Shown here piece by piece: positions 7,800-17,268 of a stretch of 64,000 bases of DNA (its first letter is position 1; every line of letters begins with the position of its first letter). The notes under the pieces were generated by a model. That model did not search any database. It had not been told where the DNA came from and saw nothing but the letters and a program-made list of their open reading frames with translations. Source of the DNA: Clostridia bacterium (GTDB taxonomy: Bacteria > Bacillota > Clostridia > TANB77 > CAG-508); NCBI GenBank assembly GCA_900770385.1, contig CAAGKK010000044.1, positions 93,758-157,757 of the forward strand, read 5' to 3'. Both the position numbers and the translations under genes were made by a program.

Positions 7800-10415
7800 A
7801 TGGGAAAAACAAATAAGAAAACAAAAAATGATAAACTAGAAAATAAAGATAACAAAAATAAAAAACAAACAAATAAAAAAGAAGGTAAACAAACTTCTAA
7901 AAAGAAAAGAATACTAAAAAATGTGCTTATTGTAGTTGCAACACTAATAGTAGTATTTGCAGGAATATTAGCAGGAGTTATATTTAGTTTATTTGGTGGA
8001 AAATACGCAATTACAAAACAGGAATTAATTATTAACTATTCTAATAGTACAATTACCGATCAAGATGGAAATGTTTTAGCTGTTCTTAGCGCAAAGGAAA
8101 ATAGAAAAATATTAAATAAGAGCGAAATGGGAGATTATTTACCTAAAGCTTTTGTATCAATAGAAGATGAAAGATTTTATAAACATCGTGGAGTTGACAT
8201 AAAAAGAACCGGAGCAGCAGTTGTAACTTTCTTGTTTAACAGAGGTTCATCATCTTTTGGTGGAAGTACAATAACACAACAATTAGTTAAAAATATTACA
8301 AATGAAAAAGAAGATTCTGGTGCAGCAGGAGCAATTAGAAAAATCAAAGAAATGGTAAGAGCTCGCCAAGTAGAATCTCTATTATCTAAAGATCAAATAT
8401 TAGAATTATATATGAATATAATTTTCTTAGGTGGAAATGTTTATGGAGTTGGTATGGCATCACAATATTATTTCAGCAAAGATACAAGTGATTTAACTAT
8501 AGCTGAAAGTGCATTTATTGCTGGTATTACACATTCACCTAATTATTATAAACCATTTGATGAAAATCCAAATACAGAGGCTATTAACTCAAGAACTAAA
8601 ACAGTTCTAAAAAAGATGAATGAATTAGGAAACATAACAAACGAAGAATATGACAATGCTCTAGAAGAAGTAGAAAAAGGATTACAATTTAAAAAGGGAA
8701 AAATTGATCAAGCATCTTACTCTTCACATACAGAAGCTTTGGTAAATCAAATTATAAACCAATTAATAACAGAAAAAGGTATGGATAAAGAATATGCAAA
8801 AACATATTTATATGGTGGAGGATTTACAATACAATCAACAGAAAAAGCATCTATACAAGAAGCTTTGGAAGATGAATATAGCAAAAACAAGTATCAAGTT
8901 AAATCTAAGGTGACCAAAGATCCTGATACAGGTAAATATGTTACAGCACAATCTGCAATGGTAATTATAGATCATTCAACAGGTAATGTATTAGGTTGTG
9001 TAGGAAACTTAGGAACAAAAGGTGCATTTGAATTAAATAGAGCAACACAAGCTAAGCGTCAACCAGGATCATCTATTAAACCAATAGGCGTATATGGTCC
9101 AGCATTAGAAGAAGGAACAATTACAGCAGCATCTGTATATGATGATGTGCCAATATCTTATGGAAGTTGGAAACCAGGTAATGCATATAGTGGATATAAA
9201 GGATTATCTAATATGAGGCAAGCAATTAGAATTTCTCAAAACACAATTGCAGTTCAAGTATTAGAAGATTTAACAGCTAGTAAATCAATACAATACCTTA
9301 AAAAAATGGGTGTTACAACTCTAAATGATAATACAGATAATAACTTGTCTTTAGCATTAGGGGGAATTAGTGATGGTATTACACCATTACAAATGGCAGG
9401 TGCATATGCTACTATTGCTAACGATGGAGAATATATAACACCAACATTTTACACAAAAATGACAGACAGCGATGGAAAAACAATATTAGAAGCAAAACAA
9501 GAAAAACGCAGAGTATTTTCAGAACAAAATGCATATATATTAAAAGAACTATTACAAGAACCAACTAAATCTGGAGGAACTGCAACAAATTGTAAAATAT
9601 CAAAAATGGATACAGCAGCAAAAACAGGTACAACACAACAAAAAAGAGATAAATGGCTATGTGGTTTCACACCATATTATACAGCGGCTACATGGTATGG
9701 ATATGACCAACCAGAAACCGTATATACAACCACTTATGCTAGCGTAATATGGGCAAATGTAATGTCTGAAATTCATAAAGGATTAGACGGAAAATCATTC
9801 GAGGAACCAAAAAATATTGTTACAGCTACTGTATGTAGAGATTCTGGACTATTAGCAACAGATGCTTGTAAAAATGATCCAAGAGGTAATAGAACATACT
9901 CAGAAATTTTTGTTAAAGGAACAGTACCTAAAAAATCTTGTACCACTCATGTAAGTGCAGAAATTTGTAAAAAATCAGGTAAAATTGCATCAGATAAATG
10001 TAGAGAAAAAGAATCAAGTATATTTATTACAAGAGATAAAGATAGCAAAGCTTGGAAAAGTGCAGGAGATGCTAAATACATGTTACCTACAGAAGAATGT
10101 AAAGAATGCAGTGGAGAATCAAAAGCTCCAACAATTAAATTAAATGGTTTAAGTACAATTAAATTAAGATTAAATGAAACATATACAGAAGCTGGAGCAA
10201 CAGCAAGTGATGAAGAAGATGGCGATTTAACATCTCAGATAGAAATATCTGGAAAAGTAGATACCACAAAAGCTGGAACATATACTATTACTTATAAAGT
10301 AAAAGATTCATCAGGAAAAGAAGCAAAAGTTACCAGAAAGGTTATTGTGGAAGATATTAAAAAACCGGATTCTGAAAATACAACGACAAATAATACAACT
10401 AATGAAACAGAATAA
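7800..10415 (+). CDS. class A penicillin-binding protein with C-terminal DUF5011-like domain
   Basis: A bifunctional peptidoglycan synthase of 871 residues. A Lys-rich cytoplasmic tail (1-37) and membrane anchor (about 38-62) come first. The GT51 glycosyltransferase follows, with EDERFYKHRGVD near 122 and GGSTITQQLVKN near 156. The transpeptidase has SSIK at about 424-427, SQN near 478 and KTGTT near 607. After it comes a Cys-containing linker with four CK/DKC-like pairs. An immunoglobulin-like DUF5011 repeat (about 780-855: ETYTEAGATASDEEDGDL ... AGTYTITYKV) and a Thr/Asn-rich tail end the protein. The extra domain probably binds wall material, by inference. The ATG follows TAGGAGG. Confidence 0.95.
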   Translation: MGKTNKKTKNDKLENKDNKNKKQTNKKEGKQTSKKKRILKNVLIVVATLIVVFAGILAGVIFSLFGGKYAITKQELIINYSNSTITDQDGNVLAVLSAKENRKILNKSEMGDYLPKAFVSIEDERFYKHRGVDIKRTGAAVVTFLFNRGSSSFGGSTITQQLVKNITNEKEDSGAAGAIRKIKEMVRARQVESLLSKDQILELYMNIIFLGGNVYGVGMASQYYFSKDTSDLTIAESAFIAGITHSPNYYKPFDENPNTEAINSRTKTVLKKMNELGNITNEEYDNALEEVEKGLQFKKGKIDQASYSSHTEALVNQIINQLITEKGMDKEYAKTYLYGGGFTIQSTEKASIQEALEDEYSKNKYQVKSKVTKDPDTGKYVTAQSAMVIIDHSTGNVLGCVGNLGTKGAFELNRATQAKRQPGSSIKPIGVYGPALEEGTITAASVYDDVPISYGSWKPGNAYSGYKGLSNMRQAIRISQNTIAVQVLEDLTASKSIQYLKKMGVTTLNDNTDNNLSLALGGISDGITPLQMAGAYATIANDGEYITPTFYTKMTDSDGKTILEAKQEKRRVFSEQNAYILKELLQEPTKSGGTATNCKISKMDTAAKTGTTQQKRDKWLCGFTPYYTAATWYGYDQPETVYTTTYASVIWANVMSEIHKGLDGKSFEEPKNIVTATVCRDSGLLATDACKNDPRGNRTYSEIFVKGTVPKKSCTTHVSAEICKKSGKIASDKCREKESSIFITRDKDSKAWKSAGDAKYMLPTEECKECSGESKAPTIKLNGLSTIKLRLNETYTEAGATASDEEDGDLTSQIEISGKVDTTKAGTYTITYKVKDSSGKEAKVTRKVIVEDIKKPDSENTTTNNTTNETE

Positions 10416-10433
10416 TAAGATAGGAGAGATTTA

Positions 10434-11813
10434 ATGATACAATTTTATAATACATTAACTAGAAAAAAAGAAGAATTTGTACCTATTAATCCTAAAGAAG
10501 TAAGCATATATACATGTGGGCCAACAGTATATTACTATGCCCACATAGGAAATTTAAGAGCATATTTATTTATGGACACTTTAAGAAGAGTGCTAAAATA
10601 TAATGGCTATAATTTAAAACATGTTATGAACATAACTGATGTAGGACATTTAGTATCAGATGCAGATGAAGGCGAAGATAAAATGATTAAAGCTTCAAAA
10701 AGGGAACATAAAGATCCTTTTGAAATTGCAGAATTTTATACAGATATGTTCATGAAAGATTTAAAAGCATTAAATATTGATAAACCAGAGATAATAGCAA
10801 AAGCAACAGAGCACATAAAAGTAATGGAAGAATATGTTAAGCAAATAATTAAAAATGGCTATACATATGAGACTGAAAATACAATATATTTTGACACATC
10901 AAAGCTAGATAAATATGGAGTGTTATCAAATTTAAATGTAGAAGAACAAAAAGCAGGAGCAAGAGTTGATTTCGATCCAAATAAAAAAAATATTTCTGAC
11001 TTTGCTCTTTGGATAAAGGCACCAGAAAATCATATTATGAAATGGGATTCATTTTTTGGAAAATGTTATCCAGGTTGGCACTTAGAATGTTCTGCTATGG
11101 GAAACAAATATCTAGGAGAAGAGTTTGATATTCATACAGGAGGAATAGATCATATACCTGTTCACCATGAAAATGAAATAGCACAAGGAAAAGGATATTG
11201 TGGAAAAATTCCAGCACATTATTGGATGCATGTTGAATTTTTACAAATTAATGGCGGAAAAATGTCTAAGAGTTTAAATAATTTATATACTTTAAAAGAT
11301 TTAAAAGATAGAGGATATTCACCTTTAGAATATAGAATGTTTAATTTTTCTTCAATATATAGAAAAAAAATAAACTTTACATTTGAAGCAATGGACTCTG
11401 CAAAAATAGCTTTAAAAAGACTAAAAGATGGCTATCAAAGACATTTAAATGGCAAAGATAAAGTTGAAACTGAAGTAATAGAAAAATTTAAGGAAGACTT
11501 TTTAAATGCGATAAATGATGATTTAAATATGCCACAAGCTATGAGTGTTGTATGGAATGCAATAAAATATGAAAAAAAATCTAAGAAAATTGCTGATATG
11601 TTATTAGATTTTGATAGAGTACTAGGATTAGAAATAGGTAAATTGGAACAAGGGGAAGAATTACCAAAAGAAATTTTAGAACTAGTAGAAAAAAGAAAAA
11701 AGGCAAGAGAAGAAAAAGACTGGAAATTATCAGATAATTTAAGAGATGAAATAATAAAATTAGGTTATAATATAAAAGATACCAAAGATGGCATGGAAAT
11801 ATCAAAAATATAA
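10434..11813 (+). CDS. cysS: cysteinyl-tRNA synthetase
   Basis: A class I aminoacyl-tRNA synthetase charging tRNA-Cys, 459 residues, normal length. The zinc-binding Cys of TCGPTVY lies near residue 29, the HIGH equivalent is HIGN at about 37-40, WHLECSAM near 215 and HHENEIAQ near 244 supply zinc ligands, and KMSKS lies at about 276-280. The C-terminal DALR-type anticodon domain is present. TAGGAGAG precedes the ATG. It lies 18 nt after the PBP gene and may be co-transcribed with it. Confidence 0.98.
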   Translation: MIQFYNTLTRKKEEFVPINPKEVSIYTCGPTVYYYAHIGNLRAYLFMDTLRRVLKYNGYNLKHVMNITDVGHLVSDADEGEDKMIKASKREHKDPFEIAEFYTDMFMKDLKALNIDKPEIIAKATEHIKVMEEYVKQIIKNGYTYETENTIYFDTSKLDKYGVLSNLNVEEQKAGARVDFDPNKKNISDFALWIKAPENHIMKWDSFFGKCYPGWHLECSAMGNKYLGEEFDIHTGGIDHIPVHHENEIAQGKGYCGKIPAHYWMHVEFLQINGGKMSKSLNNLYTLKDLKDRGYSPLEYRMFNFSSIYRKKINFTFEAMDSAKIALKRLKDGYQRHLNGKDKVETEVIEKFKEDFLNAINDDLNMPQAMSVVWNAIKYEKKSKKIADMLLDFDRVLGLEIGKLEQGEELPKEILELVEKRKKAREEKDWKLSDNLRDEIIKLGYNIKDTKDGMEISKI

Positions 11814-11815
11814 CT

Positions 11816-11843
11816 AATTGCAGGTTTATTTAAACCTGCAATT
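11816..11843. terminator. hairpin after cysS
   Basis: A 13-bp inverted repeat AATTGCAGGTTTA / TAAACCTGCAATT begins 2 nt after the cysS stop. It is followed by A-rich sequence, so on the + strand it lacks the T tract expected of a strong terminator. Confidence 0.55.
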
Positions 11844-11895
11844 AAAAGGAAAAGCGTTGTACAAGCTCTTATGAAGCTTGAAAGGAGAATTATAA

Positions 11896-12951
11896 ATGGC
11901 AGAAGAAAAGAAAAAAGAAAATTTCTTTAAAAACATGTTAAAAAGTATAAAAGATTTTGATAAGTATGAGGATTTTGCATTAGAAACACCTGGAAAAGCA
12001 ATGAAATATTTACTAAAATTAGTTGCTGTTTTGTGTATTATTCTTTGCTTAGCATATACCTACAAAACTTTAAATGGAGTAGAAAAATTATATAAAGAGT
12101 TAAAAGAAAAAGCACCAGAATTTTCATATAAAGATGGAACATTAGATGCTTCAGAAACTAAAATTTTAGAAGACTATGCAGATACAATAGGAATAGTTAT
12201 AATAGACACAAATGTAGAACTAGAAGATATAAACAACACTTATTCAGAAAATATAAACAAATACGGTTCAGGTTTTGTATTTACTAAAAATAATTTAGTA
12301 ATTTACAATCTAAATATTAAAGAACCAATAAAATACAACTATTCAGATATGCTAAAAACTTATAATTTAACAGAGTTTACAAAACAAGACATAGTAGCAC
12401 AAGCTGAAAGCATAAATATAATTTCAATTTCAATAAGCATATATGTAGTAATGTATATTTACTTATTTATGATTTATTTTATAAGTGTTATTATAGATGT
12501 ATTTATACTTACATTATTGGCATATGTAATATCAAGATGTTCAAGGATAAAACTAAAAGGTGCTCCTGCATTTGGAATTGCAGTTCATGCTATTACCTTG
12601 CCAGTTATATTAAATTTAATTTATACAGTAGTAAACTTATTAACTAATTTTGAAGTGAAATATTTTGATATTATGTATAATACTATTGCATGTATTTATG
12701 TTATTGTTGCTATATTAATGATAAAAACAGATTTTATAAATAGACAAGCAGAATTAATAAAAATAGCACAAGAACAAATGAAAGTAAGAGAAGAACTAAA
12801 AAAACAAGAAGAAGAGAAAAAAGAAGAAACTAAAAAAGATAATAAAAAAGAAGAAAAACCTGAGAAAGAAAAGAAAGATAAAAAAGAAAAAGAAGAAGAA
12901 CAAACAGATAAGCCACTAGGAGATGCTACATGTAGAAATAATGAGCAATAA
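11896..12951 (+). CDS. DUF1189-like membrane protein
   Basis: A 351-residue protein of unknown function resembling DUF1189 membrane proteins. It starts FFKNMLKSIKDFDKYEDFA, has a membrane segment at about 47-67, and then an extracytoplasmic stretch with APEFSYKDGTLDASE. Four further hydrophobic segments lie between about 175 and 280. The last 60 residues are almost all Lys/Glu (EEKKEETKKDNKKEEK and similar), probably a long charged cytoplasmic helix. AAAGGAG precedes the ATG. It lies between cysS and ftsH, and only 31 nt separate it from ftsH. The family call rests on pattern memory. Confidence 0.7.
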   Translation: MAEEKKKENFFKNMLKSIKDFDKYEDFALETPGKAMKYLLKLVAVLCIILCLAYTYKTLNGVEKLYKELKEKAPEFSYKDGTLDASETKILEDYADTIGIVIIDTNVELEDINNTYSENINKYGSGFVFTKNNLVIYNLNIKEPIKYNYSDMLKTYNLTEFTKQDIVAQAESINIISISISIYVVMYIYLFMIYFISVIIDVFILTLLAYVISRCSRIKLKGAPAFGIAVHAITLPVILNLIYTVVNLLTNFEVKYFDIMYNTIACIYVIVAILMIKTDFINRQAELIKIAQEQMKVREELKKQEEEKKEETKKDNKKEEKPEKEKKDKKEKEEEQTDKPLGDATCRNNEQ

Positions 12952-12982
12952 ACCTTATTATTTATAAGTAAAGGAGATTAAT

Positions 12983-14797
12983 ATGTCTAAGAATAAAAAA
13001 CAGGATAAGAACAATAAAAATAAAGACAACAAATCCATGTATATATTAACAACAATAATATCAATTGTTTTAGTAGGTATATTAGTATTTTCTTATTTTT
13101 ATATAGAAAACAAAAATAAAGAAATAGAACTTGCATATACAGATTTAATAAAACAAATTGACGATAAAAAAATAGAGAAAATCGAAATGACTTCGGGAAG
13201 TACAACTGCCAAAATAAAGTATAAAGGAAAAGACGAAGAAAAAGATAAGAAAATAGTAAGTATACCAGATACAGAAGCGTTTACAGAATTAATACAAACT
13301 AAAGTACAAAACGGAAATGATATTAAATTAATTCAAAAACAAACTAACATGTTTATGAAACTAGCTAGTGTATTAGTTCAATTTCTACCAACACTTATAA
13401 TTCTTGCGATGTTTATAATGTTATTTAAAATGCAAGGATTTGGAGGAGAAAAGAAAATATATGATGGACAAGAAAATGACACTAAAGTTCGATTTAAGGA
13501 CATAGCAGGTTTAGAAGAAGAAAAAAACGAACTAGTAGAAATAGTTGATTTTTTGAAAAAACCAAAGAAATTTCAAGAAATGGGAGCAAAAGTACCTAAA
13601 GGAATATTGCTTTGTGGAAAACCTGGTACAGGAAAAACTCTAATAGCAAAAGCGGTTGCAGGAGAAGCAGGAGTTCCATTTATTTCTATGAGTGGTTCTG
13701 AATTTATAGAAATGTTTGCAGGGCTAGGAGCATCAAGAGTTAGAAAGCTATTTGAAAAAGCAAAAAAAATGTCTCCATGTATAATATTTATTGACGAAAT
13801 AGATGCAATAGGTTCAAGAAGAACAAGCAATAGTGGAGCAGAAACAGAAAATAATCAAACTTTAAATCAGTTATTAGTAGAAATGGATGGTTTCGAAACA
13901 GATGAAACAGTTATAGTATTAGCTGCTACTAATAGACCAGAAATGTTAGATACAGCTCTACTAAGACCAGGAAGATTTGATAGACAAATTATGATAGCTC
14001 CTCCAGATGTTAGAGGAAGAGAAGAAATATTAAAGATTCATAGTGAAAACAAAAAATTTGATGATGGAATAAATTTAAAAAGTATAGCAGAAGATACAGC
14101 AGGCTTTACAGGTGCAGAACTTGCCAATATTTTAAATGAATCAGCTATTATTGCAACTGTAAACAAGCATACCAAAATTAAACAAGAAGATATAGAAGAG
14201 GCTATAAAGAAAGTTACAGTAGGACTTCAAAAAACAAGTAGAGTAATTTCTGAAAAAGATAAAAAATTAACAGCATATCATGAAGCAGGACATGCTATTG
14301 TAAGTAAATTCTTAAGCACAAGTGAAGATGTAAAAGAAATATCAATTGTTCCAAGAGGTGTAGCAGGAGGCTATACAATGTATAAAACAGATGAAGATAA
14401 ATTTTATATCTCTAAAACAGAAATGGAAGAAAGATTAATATCATTATTAGGTGGTAGAGCTGGAGAAAAGATTGCAATGAATGATATTTCTACAGGAGCA
14501 AGCAATGATATTGAGGTTGCTACTAAAATTGCAAGAGATATGGTTACAGTTTATGGTATGAGCGAAAAAGTTGGACCTATTTCTTTAAAAGCAGATAATC
14601 CACATGACTTACAAATATTTGGCGAAGATATTGAAGATGTTGTAGGAAAAGAAATTAAGAATTTAGTGGATGATGCTTATAAGAAAGCACAAAAAATATT
14701 AAAAGAAAATAGAGCAATATTAGAAGCTGTTGCACAAGTGTTATTGATACAAGAAACAATTACAGCAGAAGAATTTAATAAATTTTTTGAAAATTAA
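12983..14797 (+). CDS. ftsH: ATP-dependent zinc metalloprotease FtsH
   Basis: A membrane-anchored AAA+ protease that degrades misfolded membrane proteins and short-lived regulators. Of 604 residues, the membrane segments are at about 20-40 and 127-148, with a short extracytoplasmic domain between them. Walker A is GKPGTGKTL at about 212-220; the second residue is Lys where Pro is usual. Walker B is FIDEIDAIG near 270, the second region of homology is RPGRFDR near 332, and the zinc site is HEAGH at about 433-437. The third metal ligand is Asp in SNDIEVATKIARDMV. The C-terminal tail is short. AAAGGAG precedes the ATG; lysS starts 17 nt after its stop. Confidence 0.97.
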   Translation: MSKNKKQDKNNKNKDNKSMYILTTIISIVLVGILVFSYFYIENKNKEIELAYTDLIKQIDDKKIEKIEMTSGSTTAKIKYKGKDEEKDKKIVSIPDTEAFTELIQTKVQNGNDIKLIQKQTNMFMKLASVLVQFLPTLIILAMFIMLFKMQGFGGEKKIYDGQENDTKVRFKDIAGLEEEKNELVEIVDFLKKPKKFQEMGAKVPKGILLCGKPGTGKTLIAKAVAGEAGVPFISMSGSEFIEMFAGLGASRVRKLFEKAKKMSPCIIFIDEIDAIGSRRTSNSGAETENNQTLNQLLVEMDGFETDETVIVLAATNRPEMLDTALLRPGRFDRQIMIAPPDVRGREEILKIHSENKKFDDGINLKSIAEDTAGFTGAELANILNESAIIATVNKHTKIKQEDIEEAIKKVTVGLQKTSRVISEKDKKLTAYHEAGHAIVSKFLSTSEDVKEISIVPRGVAGGYTMYKTDEDKFYISKTEMEERLISLLGGRAGEKIAMNDISTGASNDIEVATKIARDMVTVYGMSEKVGPISLKADNPHDLQIFGEDIEDVVGKEIKNLVDDAYKKAQKILKENRAILEAVAQVLLIQETITAEEFNKFFEN

Positions 14798-14814
14798 TTT
14801 AATGGAGGTATTAT

Positions 14815-16314
14815 ATGAACGAACAACAAAACAATAATCAAGAGCAAGAACAAGATTTAAACAAACTAATGCAGGTAAGAAGAGAAAAGTTAGAAGAATT
14901 ACAAAAAGAAGGAAAAAATCCATTTGCAATAACAAAATATGATAGAACAGAAACTGCTGGACAAATAAAATCAAATTACGAAGAATTTGAAGGAAAAGAT
15001 GTTTCAATTGCAGGAAGAATTATTGCAAAAAGAATAATGGGAAAAGCATCATTTTGTACAATACAAGATTCAAATGGAACAATACAAAGCTATGTTAGTA
15101 TAAATGATTTAGGAGAAGAAAGTTATAAGGCATTTAAGACATTTGATATAGGGGATATTATAGGAATAAAAGGTTTTGTATTTAAAACAAGAACAGAAGA
15201 AATATCAGTACATGCAAAAGAAGTTATACTATTAACAAAATCATTAAGACCACTTCCAGAAAAATTCCATGGATTAAAAGATATGGATTTAAGATATAGA
15301 CAAAGATATGTGGACTTAATAGTAAACCCAGAAGTAAAAGATACATTTATTTTAAGAAGTAAGATATTAAAAGAAATAAGAAACTTTATGACTGAAAAGG
15401 GATATATGGAAGTTGAAACTCCAATGCTTACAACAGTAGCTACAGGTGACGCAGCTAGACCATTTATAACACATCATAATACATTAGATTTACAAATGTA
15501 TTTAAGAATTGCACCTGAATTAAATCTAAAAAGATTAATAGTTGGTGGATTTGATAAAGTATTTGAAATTGGTAAAAACTTTAGAAATGAAGGAATGGAT
15601 ATTAAGCATAACCCAGAATTTACCAATATGGAATGGTATGCAGCATATGAAGATTACAATGATATGATGAATATATCAGAAGAACTAATTTCAACAGTTG
15701 CTAAAAAAGTATTAGGAACAACAAAAATAAATTATGATGGAAATGAAATTGATTTAACTCCATCATGGAAAAAAATCACAATGATAGAAGCAATAAAAGA
15801 AGTAACAGGTGTTGATTTTAATACAATAAACACAGATGAAGAAGCTAGATCTATAGCTAAAGAAAAAGGTGTTGAATTTGAAGAAATAAAAAATACAAGG
15901 GGTCATATTATAAATGAATTTTTCGAAACATTTGTAGAAGAAACACTAATTCAACCAACGTTCATAATGGATTATCCAGTAGAAGTTTCACCACTTACAA
16001 AAAGAAGAAATGATGATCCAAGATTAGTTGAAAGATTTGAATTATTCATAGGTGGAAGAGAATATGGAAACGCATACTCAGAATTAAATGATCCAATAGA
16101 TCAATATGAAAGATTTTTAAAACAAGTAGAAGCTAAAGAAAAAGGTGATGAAGAAGCTGGTGGAATGGATGAAGACTTTGTAACAGCACTTGAAATAGGA
16201 TTACCTCCAACTGGTGGAATGGGTATAGGACTAGATAGATTAATAATGCTATTAACTGGAAGTGCATCAATAAGAGATGTATTATTCTTCCCAACAATGA
16301 AACCTTTAAGCTAG
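14815..16314 (+). CDS. lysS: lysyl-tRNA synthetase (class II)
   Basis: A class II synthetase charging tRNA-Lys, 499 residues. A Gln-rich start and helical stretch are followed by an OB-fold anticodon domain (about 60-160: VSIAGRIIAKRIMGKASF). The catalytic domain has motif 2 at FRNEGMDIKHNPEFTN and motif 3 at GGMGIGLDRLIML, near the end. GGAGG lies 7 nt before the ATG. It is the last gene before a strong terminator and a repeat island. Nothing unusual is seen. Confidence 0.98.
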   Translation: MNEQQNNNQEQEQDLNKLMQVRREKLEELQKEGKNPFAITKYDRTETAGQIKSNYEEFEGKDVSIAGRIIAKRIMGKASFCTIQDSNGTIQSYVSINDLGEESYKAFKTFDIGDIIGIKGFVFKTRTEEISVHAKEVILLTKSLRPLPEKFHGLKDMDLRYRQRYVDLIVNPEVKDTFILRSKILKEIRNFMTEKGYMEVETPMLTTVATGDAARPFITHHNTLDLQMYLRIAPELNLKRLIVGGFDKVFEIGKNFRNEGMDIKHNPEFTNMEWYAAYEDYNDMMNISEELISTVAKKVLGTTKINYDGNEIDLTPSWKKITMIEAIKEVTGVDFNTINTDEEARSIAKEKGVEFEEIKNTRGHIINEFFETFVEETLIQPTFIMDYPVEVSPLTKRRNDDPRLVERFELFIGGREYGNAYSELNDPIDQYERFLKQVEAKEKGDEEAGGMDEDFVTALEIGLPPTGGMGIGLDRLIMLLTGSASIRDVLFFPTMKPLS

Positions 16315-16350
16315 GAGGTTATTTACTATTTAAAACTAGTAATTTATAAT

Positions 16351-16387
16351 GAAAAAAGCAAAGTACAAATGTAACTTTGCTTTTTTC
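16351..16387. terminator. bidirectional terminator after lysS
   Basis: A perfect 14-bp stem GAAAAAAGCAAAGT / ACTTTGCTTTTTTC with a 9-nt loop. The 3' arm supplies the T run. It lies 36 nt after the lysS stop. Confidence 0.88.
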
Positions 16388-16390
16388 ATT

Positions 16391-16425
16391 TGTAGGGGCG
16401 GACGCCTCTGTCCGCCCGCATCTAC
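16391..16425. repeat. GC-rich interspersed palindrome, copy 1
   Basis: GTAG followed by the 8-bp stem GGGCGGAC / GTCCGCCC around a GCCTCT loop (core 16396-16417), then CTAC closing the outer stem. The same core recurs at 16619-16640 and 42457-42478, always directly after a gene or terminator. Its GC content stands out sharply against the AT-rich surroundings. Confidence 0.85.
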
Positions 16426-16614
16426 GAAGAAATACTTTATAAATATTCAGCCTACATTTTGAGCACTTTCTTTCCAAATTAGACCCTCCAAGACAAGGGG
16501 TAATCCGTATGCCTCAAAGGTCTGTCGGGCCCTAATTTTCCAAAAAAGTCTCAAAATAGTCTGAACTTCTATAAATTATTAATCATTCATTATTCACTAT
16601 TAATTAAATTATAT
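16426..16614. other. non-coding island between two palindrome copies
   Basis: About 190 bases with no credible ORF lie between two direct copies of the GC-rich palindrome. The first part is richer in GC than the neighbours (AGACCCTCCAAGACAAGGGG, TCTGTCGGGCCC). The end is AT-rich (TATTCACTATTAATTAAATT) and recurs in part at 21209. It may be a degenerate repeat unit or relic. No transposase or obvious target duplication is visible. Confidence 0.55.
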
Positions 16615-16659
16615 GTTGGGGCGGACGCCTCTGTCTGCCCGAGCGGAATTTATTCCGCT
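16615..16659. repeat. GC-rich interspersed palindrome, copy 2, with adjoining hairpin
   Basis: The core GGGCGGAC / GTCTGCCC (16619-16640) keeps the GCCTCT loop. The single C-to-T change gives a G-U pair, so the RNA or hairpin fold is preserved. A second hairpin AGCGGAAT / ATTCCGCT (16642-16659) adjoins it. Confidence 0.82.
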
Positions 16660-16708
16660 TTATTCTTTTTGTGAATGTGATTTTTATGTGAAAAAACTTG
16701 TAAGGCAC

Positions 16709-16736
16709 TTGACAATTTTTGCTATCATGTTAAAAT
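16709..16736 (+). promoter_or_regulatory. promoter of the marR-ABC operon
   Basis: TTGACA (16709-16714), a 16-nt spacer and TAAAAT (16731-16736). Transcription would start about 60 nt before the marR ATG. Confidence 0.7.
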
Positions 16737-16760
16737 ATGTATGTTGATTTTAAATCAGTT

Positions 16761-16792
16761 AGGACAAATGGTAAATTAAAACCAATTGTTCT
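16761..16792. promoter_or_regulatory. inverted repeat, candidate MarR operator or leader hairpin
   Basis: Arms AGGACAAATGGT and ACCAATTGTTCT match at 10 of 12 positions around an 8-nt spacer. The repeat lies between the promoter and the marR ribosome binding site. It could be the operator of the regulator encoded next, or an RNA hairpin in the leader. Confidence 0.5.
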
Positions 16793-16803
16793 GGAGGTGT
16801 AAA

Positions 16804-17268
16804 ATGGATAGTAAAAATATATTGTATGAAGTTAAAACACTAGAAAAAATGATTACTAGAGAATTTATAAAAGATATAGATTGTACCAGAAAAAAGATTG
16901 GGTTTGTTCCAACGCCAACTCAGATGCAAATTATAGGATACATTATAGATCATAATGGACAAAAAGTTTATCAAAAAGACTTAGAAAATGTGCTGAGTTT
17001 AAGAAGAGCTACGGTATCAGGAGTATTAAAAACAATGGAAAAAAATAAATTAATAAAAAGAACTGTAGACACTAACGATACAAGAGTAAAGGAAATAATA
17101 TTAGAAGAAAGAGCAAAAAAAATTTTCTTAATTAAACAAAAGAAAATGGAAGAATTAGAGAAAAAATTAATATCAAATATTCAACCAGAAAAAATAGCAG
17201 TATTTTCTGAGGTATTAGAAAATATGATTAAAAAATTGGAAAGAAAGGAAAAAGATAATATATGTTAA
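16804..17268 (+). CDS. MarR family transcriptional regulator
   Basis: A 154-residue winged-helix regulator. Recognition helix region DLENVLSLRRATVSGVLKTMEKN is at about 59-81, the wing DTNDTRVKEIILEERAKKI follows at about 90-108, and dimerisation helices sit at both ends. ATG 16804 follows GGAGGTG by 7 nt; an upstream in-frame TTG would lie inside the leader repeat. It overlaps the first ABC exporter by 7 nt, so it almost certainly controls the exporter pair downstream. The ligand is unknown; drug or peptide stress is the usual case for this arrangement. Confidence 0.92.
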   Translation: MDSKNILYEVKTLEKMITREFIKDIDCTRKKIGFVPTPTQMQIIGYIIDHNGQKVYQKDLENVLSLRRATVSGVLKTMEKNKLIKRTVDTNDTRVKEIILEERAKKIFLIKQKKMEELEKKLISNIQPEKIAVFSEVLENMIKKLERKEKDNIC

